Assembly: GCA_025201705.1 (NCBI GenBank)
Contig: MU617362.1
Span: 1-14,839 of the forward strand
DNA: 14,839 nt
Reading direction: 5' to 3'
DNA from: Dissophora ornata
Taxonomy: Eukaryota > Mortierellomycota > Mortierellomycetes > Mortierellales > Mortierellaceae
This document shows positions 9,080-14,839 of this stretch, piece by piece; positions within the stretch are counted from its first letter, which is position 1, and each line of letters starts with the position of its first letter. Position numbers and translations under genes: made by a program. Below the pieces are notes generated by a model. That model saw only the letters and a program-made list of their open reading frames with translations, was not told the DNA's origin and made no database searches.

Positions 9080-11683
9080 ATGGCGCTCACGACTGCGGCC
9101 AGAGCGAGGGCGGTCCTCGCCAGGGCTCATGGTCTATCCCTGAATGCACGCCAACAACAGCATTCCATTGCACACCTACATCGCACGCCCCTCATGCAAC
9201 TACTTGCCTGTGAGTACAGCCAGCGAAATTATACACACAACTGCAATACACAGAGAGGCATCGGCGGCCGCGTCTCGGGTCGTTTTATTACTCCTTGTCG
9301 CTTGCCCACAGCAACAACGCACGCCCGTCGCAGCTGATACATGCGGGACCCTTTTTCATCTTTGCTATTGTCCTTAATCCTCTCCCTCTCTGTTTTTCAT
9401 CGCCCGGAACAGGCACGCGACCAGCCGAGCAGAGGGGGCTCGCCACCATCTCGCAGGAGAACAACGTTGCGGAACAGCCTGACAAAAGGCGCGATGACTC
9501 TGTCGAGGGAATCCTCGCTGGGTTGGTCGAGGGGGACCGATATGCACTCGCGAGGGCCATTACTCTTAGTAAGTCAAGCCGGACAATTAAGGACAGGATA
9601 AAGTGCACACCAGCAAATGACATCGGAAGATGAAAAAATGAATTGAACCGTGGGAGAATCATGTCCCCCCACACCTCGGCTCTGATCTCCATGGACATGA
9701 CTTTTCCCAGATCTGCGTCGAAATATAAAAATAATAAGATGCGCACACACTTGATCGCTACACCACATGGTCTAGATAGAATGACGACTAACAAAGTGCT
9801 ACAACCCAACTACAAAACAGTTGAATCGTCTAATCCGAAGCACCGCGTTCAGGCACAGCGACTCTTGTCGAAGATTCTTGAGCGGGAGTCCAGCTTAGCC
9901 TCACAACAGAGCAAGTCACTTGCAAGTGTCACGCCGTCGCCACAGCATGGCAAGGCATCCACTCCATCGGTCGCCGGATCAGGGCCGGTTTCAGAGTTTA
10001 AGGCAGAGTCGGGAAGTGCTCAGCAGCGGGATCTGCCAGTAAGGCTTGGCAAAAGCTATAGAATCGGCCTGTCTGGCCCACCTGGTGTGGGAAAATCCAC
10101 ATTCATTGAGTCCTTTGGGATGTATCTCTTGTCAAAGGGACACCGCGTCTCTGTCCTGGTAATGATTGAGCGATAGGTGGATACCTTTTTTTACCCCCCT
10201 CTGAGTAGCAACAATAAGTAGCACAGCCAAGAAGTGCATCGAGCCTTTTGGTCACTGACTTGTTGTCTTTGAAATTTGGTGGCAAATTATAGGCAGTGGA
10301 CCCTTCCTCGGCGAGAACTGGAGGATCCATCTTGGGAGACAAGACTAGAATGACAGAGCTCTCGCGCAGCACCATGGCCTATGTGCGTCCATCGCCGAGT
10401 CGTGGAACTTTGGGTAAACAATTTATGTGCTCTCGACGCGCAATCTTGTTCGCGCTGCATTCAAGACACTAACACCCCACCAAATTTGATGCCCATATGC
10501 TAATAGGTGGTGTACGTTGTGGACACAATGATTAATGATTAGCAGTGTCAAGGCATGTATTATAATACATTAATATTGTGTCTTCCTTTAGGTTGCAAGG
10601 AACACAACGGAAGCAATCACTCTGTGCGAAGGTAATCGTCGTTTCTGAAGCAATTTGAAATCGACAATTATTTAGGGTAGTTCAAAATGCTAACGCACCT
10701 CGGTCACTATAACGCTAGCCGCCGGATACGATATCTGTCTTGTTGAGACCGTCGGTGTCGGCCAGTCAGAAACCATGGTGGCCGACATTGTGGACATGTG
10801 AGGATAGGTCGCTTTTTGTGTCATTGTGTTATTTTGATCGTGATCTGCAAAGTGCTCACCGAGATGCACATTCTATGGTGGCGATAGGTTTGTCCTGCTT
10901 GTGCCTCCAGCTGGTGGAGATGAACTCCAGGTATCACTATGGCCACAACTAAATGCGAAGGACGCATTCGCGACTTCTATGCCTCGACCCTAACGCATGT
11001 CCCTGTTCTCTTTCTATTTTCGTAGGGCATGAAAAAGGGTATCATGGAACTCTCGGATCTGGTGATCGTCAACAAGTCAGACGGCGCTCTCGTCGACTCT
11101 GCTCGCTATGCCCAAATTGAGTACACCAGCGCACTCAAATTTGTCAAGGCGGTCTCTGAGCATTGGAAGCCAAAGGTCATTCGGGTGTCGTCCATGGGCG
11201 GCCCTGAGGGTGGAATCGAGCAAGCCTGGAACACCATGAAGGAGTACTTTGACATCATGGAGGTAACACTCTTTTCTCGCCAATTCATTGGACTGAACAA
11301 CAGGAATGTCATGAGGCCAGGGCTATTTATTCACCTGGTATTCCCTTGTTTCCCCTGCGCTCCATAGTCGGCGGGTGAGTTGCAGAAAAAGCGCGGCAAC
11401 CAGCGCAAGATTTGGATGTGGCGGCAGGTTTCGTCTGAACTGCTGGATCGGTAAGGATAACTAGCCTTTGTGATTGAAGGTTCACTCAATTCTTTGCGAA
11501 TATGACCACTAAAAGATTTTGTTTTTACTGTCGAACATCCGATACCAAAGACTTAACGAGGACGAGCAGGTCCGCAAGATGGCACACGAACTGGAAGCGA
11601 AGGTGCTCCAGAATGAGGTTATGTCCGGTGCTGCTGCCCATCAAATTGTAGAACGGTTTATGAAGGGCATGAGCTCGTCATAA
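9080..11683 (+). CDS. MMAA: Mitochondrial MMAA/MeaB-like GTPase, eleven exons with a 5-nt microexon
   Basis: G3E-family GTPase (MeaB/ArgK/MMAA) that loads and protects adenosylcobalamin-dependent methylmalonyl-CoA mutase in mitochondria. Proposed exons: 9080-9209, 9413-9568, 9821-10158, 10293-10413, 10507-10511, 10592-10631, 10719-10797, 10888-10930, 11026-11262, 11368-11450, 11551-11683, giving 454 aa; all introns are GT-AG with consistent phase. The N terminus [18 protein letters not shown] is rich in Arg and Ala with no acidic residue, typical of a mitochondrial presequence. Next comes [17 protein letters not shown] (N-terminal helical part). Then Walker [10 protein letters not shown] (181-189), AVDPSS (209-214), [39 protein letters not shown] (273-281), [15 protein letters not shown] and base-binding NKSD (320-323). 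The C-terminal part, with KIWMWRQV and [10 protein letters not shown], matches the family's dimerisation region. A Ser/Gln-rich stretch (about 116-166) separates the N-terminal helices from the G domain and is longer than usual. The name LAO/AO transport ATPase, often attached to this family, is a historical misnomer. Confidence 0.95.
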
Positions 11684-12209
11684 TCATCGGTTGTGATTTT
11701 GTTAGTTGCCTCCCATGTAATACACGAAAGATGTCCCTCTTTCAACCGTGATGCCGCTCCTCTGTGCATCGAGAAGCGCGTCCATGGATGTAGGGATGCG
11801 AGCCAGAAAGTAGGTTTCTGTTGTTGTGGTCTGCACACGCGTCTGTGGAGAAACGTATACGCGAAAGTAATGTGAGCAAATGAAAGCATAAATGCACACT
11901 TTGAACACAGGCTGCGCAGGACCATTTGAGCCCCGCGGCGATGGCCGGCGCCTTGTGCTGGAATGGTGCGGGTCGACTCATGGCTGAAAGATCGTAAATA
12001 CGGAATAGCACTCATCAGGAGTGTCTAGCTGCCCACTATACGGATGGTGAATTCGTCCGTACATCGTCGCTTTTCTTTTCGCTTTGCCGTCCCTTTTTTT
12101 TACTTTTCTAGCCAAAAGCCCGCCCCTCGCTCCTTCTCTCTTCTCCATTCTCTGCTACCCCATTGCTCTATTTCCGTCGAATCGCTCACCACGGCAAATG
12201 CATTCTGCC
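11684..12209. other. Intergenic region between the MMAA and LCB kinase genes
   Basis: Holds the presumed 3' end of the MMAA gene and the promoter of the LCB kinase gene, both on the plus strand. No canonical AATAAA is obvious after the MMAA stop. From about 12064 to 12175 the plus strand is rich in C and T, as in many fungal 5' leaders. Small open frames on both strands show no known family. Confidence 0.6.
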
Positions 12210-14430
12210 ATGTCTACAGCGCAGTCAACAATCGAATTTGAATGCAACGCATCCTTTGCTGATCGCGCCACCACCTGCCCTGCTACTCTCAGACTAGGCG
12301 AACACGAGCTCGCCTGGTCTGTCCGACCATCGAGCGCTGTCGCCGCTCGAGGTTCGCTAACCTTGTCCACCAGCCGAGTCTGTCGCAGGCCTTTATTACT
12401 TCCACTTCTAATCCAGTTGTTGTTCCACGGCCAATAGTCCCATACTGTTGCATATACGGATATGACACAGAAGATCCGACGAGGCTGGAGACAAAACACC
12501 AGGACCTGAAAGAATTTGATCGGAGCTCGCTTCGGGAACTGACTGTCGCGATTCGTTATGTTCAATTCGCGTCTCCAGACCTGAGGGCGGTCTCGTCTCC
12601 GAAGCTAGCCACAGCGCAGTTTGTGTTCAAGCAAGGGTCAGATGCACAGCGGTTTCTAGACCTAGCAAGGCAACTCGGAGGTGAGCTTATCCCTCGCTCT
12701 ATTTTTTTTTTTGGTCCAAGTACACGTTATTCCGTGCTGAAAGAGGAGAAGGAATGTCGCTCACAGCCCTACCTTTTACTCGGCATTCTAGTCTTTCCAA
12801 AGCCCCGGAAAATATTGATACTAGTCAACCCAAATGGCGGCGTTGGCAAAGCCAAAACCATTAGCGAGACAGTGGTCAAACCGATGATAAAACACTCTGG
12901 ACTAACCGTCAAGGAACAGCGTATGTCCACAGGATGATGCAGCAGTAGCAGAAGATATCGACCAGTATCTCCTCGTACGTGATGTCTAATTATTTTACTT
13001 GATTCATTGCACATTTTACAGATACACAGTACAGCCGACACGCCGTCGATATCGCTCACAAGGTTGATCTAGATGACGTTGATACACTGGCGGTTGTCTC
13101 TGGCGACGGCGTGCTCCACGAAATCATCAATGGACTGTTATCACGTCCAGATTGGGATCAGGCGAGGCGCCTACCGATTGCTATCATACCCGCAGGATCT
13201 GGAAACGCTATTGCGACATCCGTAGGTGCGCTAAGGTTACTTTGGTCGATAAGGATTTCCTAATATCAACTTGCGCGACAAAGAACTATAACTACCGACT
13301 TCTTTTTTATAGGCACACGTAGTCCAATTGTCGCGACGCTCGCGATGATCCGTGGAGAAACAACAAAGCTCGATATTTTTTCCGTGTCACAGCAGAATCG
13401 ACGCAGAATCTACTCGATGCTTTTGTTCAGCTGGGGAATGATGGCAGACGCCGATATCGAATCAGACAAGTATGTCTCTCGCATTCTGTCTATTCACCAG
13501 CCCCACCAACACTAAGAGTACTGACTTTTCCGAGATATTTTCGTTGCGTCCAGGTATCGTTGGCTGGGCCCATTGCGCTTTGAGATTGCAGGATTTATTC
13601 GCATGATCCGACTTCGACGATACCCAGGAAAGGTTTATGTCTTGCCTCCAAGACACAAGAAACCATTTACCATGGTCTCGCCGTCCGACTCTCCAGATCC
13701 AAGCGGACCTTTAACTCAGCATGCGTCACTTCTCCAGGACACGCATCTAGAACCGCCGAGCCCCTGGAGATTATTACCAGGAATGCCGTTCTTCAGCATG
13801 TTGCTCGTACTGAACTGCCCCTCTGCAGGCGAGAATATCTTTTTCACAACCACGATCCGGTTCAATGACGGGATTATGCGACTCTACTACTCGTGTGAGA
13901 CCCGTTTCTGGAAGATCTTGCTCCCCTTTGTTCTAGACCAGACTAACGGAAAACTGGTGGAGCGAGGATTAATGCAAGATGTTGAATGTGGCGGCATCTT
14001 GATCATTCCGGGTGTGGAGGGTAAACCCGGCGACCACACGACACACGAGATTGTGCATCCAGATCTCGTCACGTCCGAATCGGCCAAACAGCAAAATATT
14101 CATAGGAAACCTGGAGTTTTTGATGTAGACGGCGAGATCATGCCGACTGCTCGGACGCTGATCGAAATCCTTCCTAGCTTTATGGATCTTATCGTGCCCG
14201 AATGGTTCCACCAAGAACAGGATGAAGGCGAGGAGGCCAAAGTGGCTAGAGAGAAAGCTGCAGTCATCATAGAGGCGACGAAGAGTAGGCCTGAGGCGGT
14301 GAATAGTAAAAAGGTTGTAGAAGTTGCGACGCTGTTGATAGCAATAGCCGGGGCTATCGCGACGCTTGCGGTTTTCTTTGGCGAGGACTTTCAAGTTTGG
14401 ACTGGAATTGCGAGCCGGATCTCAGATTGA
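12210..14430 (+). CDS. LCB4: Sphingoid long-chain-base (sphingosine) kinase, LCB4/5 type
   Basis: Phosphorylates sphingosine, dihydrosphingosine or phytosphingosine at C1. Exons: first 12210 to about 12320-12350 (3' end unresolved), second from 12374 or 12389 to 12680, then 12792-12920, 13022-13225, 13313-13469 and 13554-14430; about 590 aa. The DAGK_cat nucleotide-binding lobe shows NPNGGVGKAK (12827-12856), SGDGVLHE (13099-13122) and PAGSGNAIA (from 13189). The lipid-kinase lobe shows WGMMADADIESDKYRWLGPL, the signature that separates sphingosine kinases from diacylglycerol and ceramide kinases. Later come the NDG and DGEIMPT segments. Upstream, FECNAS and ELAWS plus YGYDTEDPTRLETKHQDLKEFD match the N-terminal region of fungal family members. 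Exon 1 is in a different frame from exon 2 and no good GT donor joins them; a CTAAC branch-like site (12358-12362) and a CAG at 12371-12373 suggest an intron, but a one-base frameshift would also fit. An in-frame ATG at 12198 is an alternative start; 12210 has the better context (GCCATGT). The C terminus ends in a hydrophobic helix (14313-14381). The LCB4/LCB5 distinction is not made here. Confidence 0.9.
14313..14381 (+). other. Predicted C-terminal hydrophobic helix of the LCB kinase
   Basis: Encodes VVEVATLLIAIAGAIATLAV followed by FFG, about 23 residues with a single acidic residue, then a short soluble tail. It is long enough to cross a membrane once. Most sphingosine kinases are peripheral membrane proteins, so a C-terminal anchor would be a departure. 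The call rests on hydrophobicity seen by eye. Confidence 0.55.
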
Positions 14431-14839
14431 CAATAATAATAATATCACAAATATGCAATGAGGCCGCGTCGTGTGGGTCAAGTGTTCTAGAAAGTGGAGC
14501 TACATTTTTTTTTTTTTTATTCTAGAATTGCCTCTGATCTCGCTCTCTTTAATCTGATATATATGTCAATTCGTACTGTAGCACATGGACCTCGGGTTTA
14601 ACTGCTAATTCGACTTCGACCGTGGTTTCAGTAAGGGAGGTTGATCTAACATTACGTTCCTCATGGTACTTGTCCTGCTCACATCGTACCGTCTGGCTCG
14701 TCACCATCTAGGTCGTGCGACATCACGTTTTCGCATGGTAATAGTCCTGCTTGGCATTCCGACTCGCTCGTCACCAGAGTTGTTGTGAAGGATTGAACCC
14801 ATGCTTGGAGATAGGCGGAGCCTCCACGCTCCCGGCTTG
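14431..14839. other. Non-coding 3' region with repeats
   Basis: Follows the LCB kinase stop. It opens with A/T-rich AATAATAATAATATCAC, then a 19-bp sequence (14467-14485) also found at 542-560, a run of 14 T (14505-14518) flanked on each side by the palindrome TTCTAGAA, and a diverged tandem duplication (14649-14776). No gene is recognisable to the window end. Confidence 0.6.
14649..14776 (+). repeat. Diverged tandem duplication, about 58-bp units
   Basis: Unit 1 (14649-14706) and unit 2 (14720-14776) share in order ACAT-ACGTT, CATGGTA, GTCCTGCT, a variable middle of about 14 nt, and CTCGTCACCA. The offset is about 71 bp. Substitutions are spread along the unit, so the duplication is not recent. 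Neither unit codes for anything obvious. Confidence 0.65.

Noticed and set aside
8849..9337. Single 162-codon frame that contains the MMAA start, read as its own gene
   Set aside because: Only residues from ATG 9080 to the GTGAGT donor at 9210 fit the MMAA presequence. The upstream part translates purine-rich leader and the downstream part is intron.
12352..12388. 37-nt intron GTTCGC...CGCAG joining LCB kinase exons 1 and 2
   Set aside because: It is very short, the donor is poor and the phase does not match: exon 1 would end in phase 1 while the downstream frame needs phase 0.
14790..14799. B-box-like GGTTCAATCC on the minus strand, possible tRNA cut by the window end
   Set aside because: The bases around it do not form a 5-bp T stem (only the first G-C pair plus wobbles), and no acceptor or anticodon arm can be drawn. 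A chance match or an old tRNA relic.
1..14839. Novel operon-like, defence or mobile system
   Set aside because: All long genes belong to ordinary eukaryotic families with introns. I found no transposase, reverse transcriptase, terminal repeats of an element or CRISPR-like array.

Overview
The window looks like nuclear DNA from an early-diverging fungus, probably Mucoromycota or Mortierellomycota. This is inferred from four things: compact intron-rich genes with GT-AG introns mostly of 80-250 nt; a Rho2-type GTPase; a fungal-type sphingoid long-chain-base kinase; and an MMAA/MeaB-type GTPase, a partner of B12-dependent methylmalonyl-CoA mutase that the Dikarya generally lack. I see no transposon ORF, virus-like gene, rRNA or CRISPR array.

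Layout. 1-824: no gene, with short direct repeats and a poly(A) tract. 825-907 (+): intronless tRNA-Leu with anticodon AAG. 908-2137: pyrimidine-rich non-coding DNA, presumably promoter and 5' leader of the next gene. 2138-4299 (+): Rho2-type GTPase, six exons including one of only 6 nt, 209 aa. 4657-8649 (-): large citron-homology (CNH) domain protein, two exons, about 1207 aa, convergent with the Rho gene. 8650-9079: divergent intergenic promoter region. 9080-11683 (+): mitochondrial MMAA/MeaB-like GTPase, eleven exons including one of 5 nt, 454 aa. 11684-12209: intergenic. 12210-14430 (+): sphingosine/sphinganine kinase (LCB4/5 type), at least six exons, about 590 aa. 14431-14839: non-coding, with a diverged 58-bp tandem duplication.

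How the genes may relate. The Rho2-type GTPase and the CNH protein lie tail to tail. CNH domains occur in Rho-pathway proteins (Rom1/2-type GEFs, citron, MAP4K kinases), so a common role in polarity or cell-wall signalling is plausible but unproven. The LCB kinase makes sphingoid-base phosphates. The MMAA homologue points to adenosylcobalamin-dependent propionate metabolism. Nothing suggests these four genes form a cluster; they look like ordinary housekeeping neighbours.

The most notable features are two microexons (6 nt in the Rho gene, 5 nt in the MMAA gene). Each is needed to restore a highly conserved motif at the right length and frame, and each would be missed by ordinary gene prediction. 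The second is an unresolved reading-frame break near the 5' end of the LCB kinase gene.
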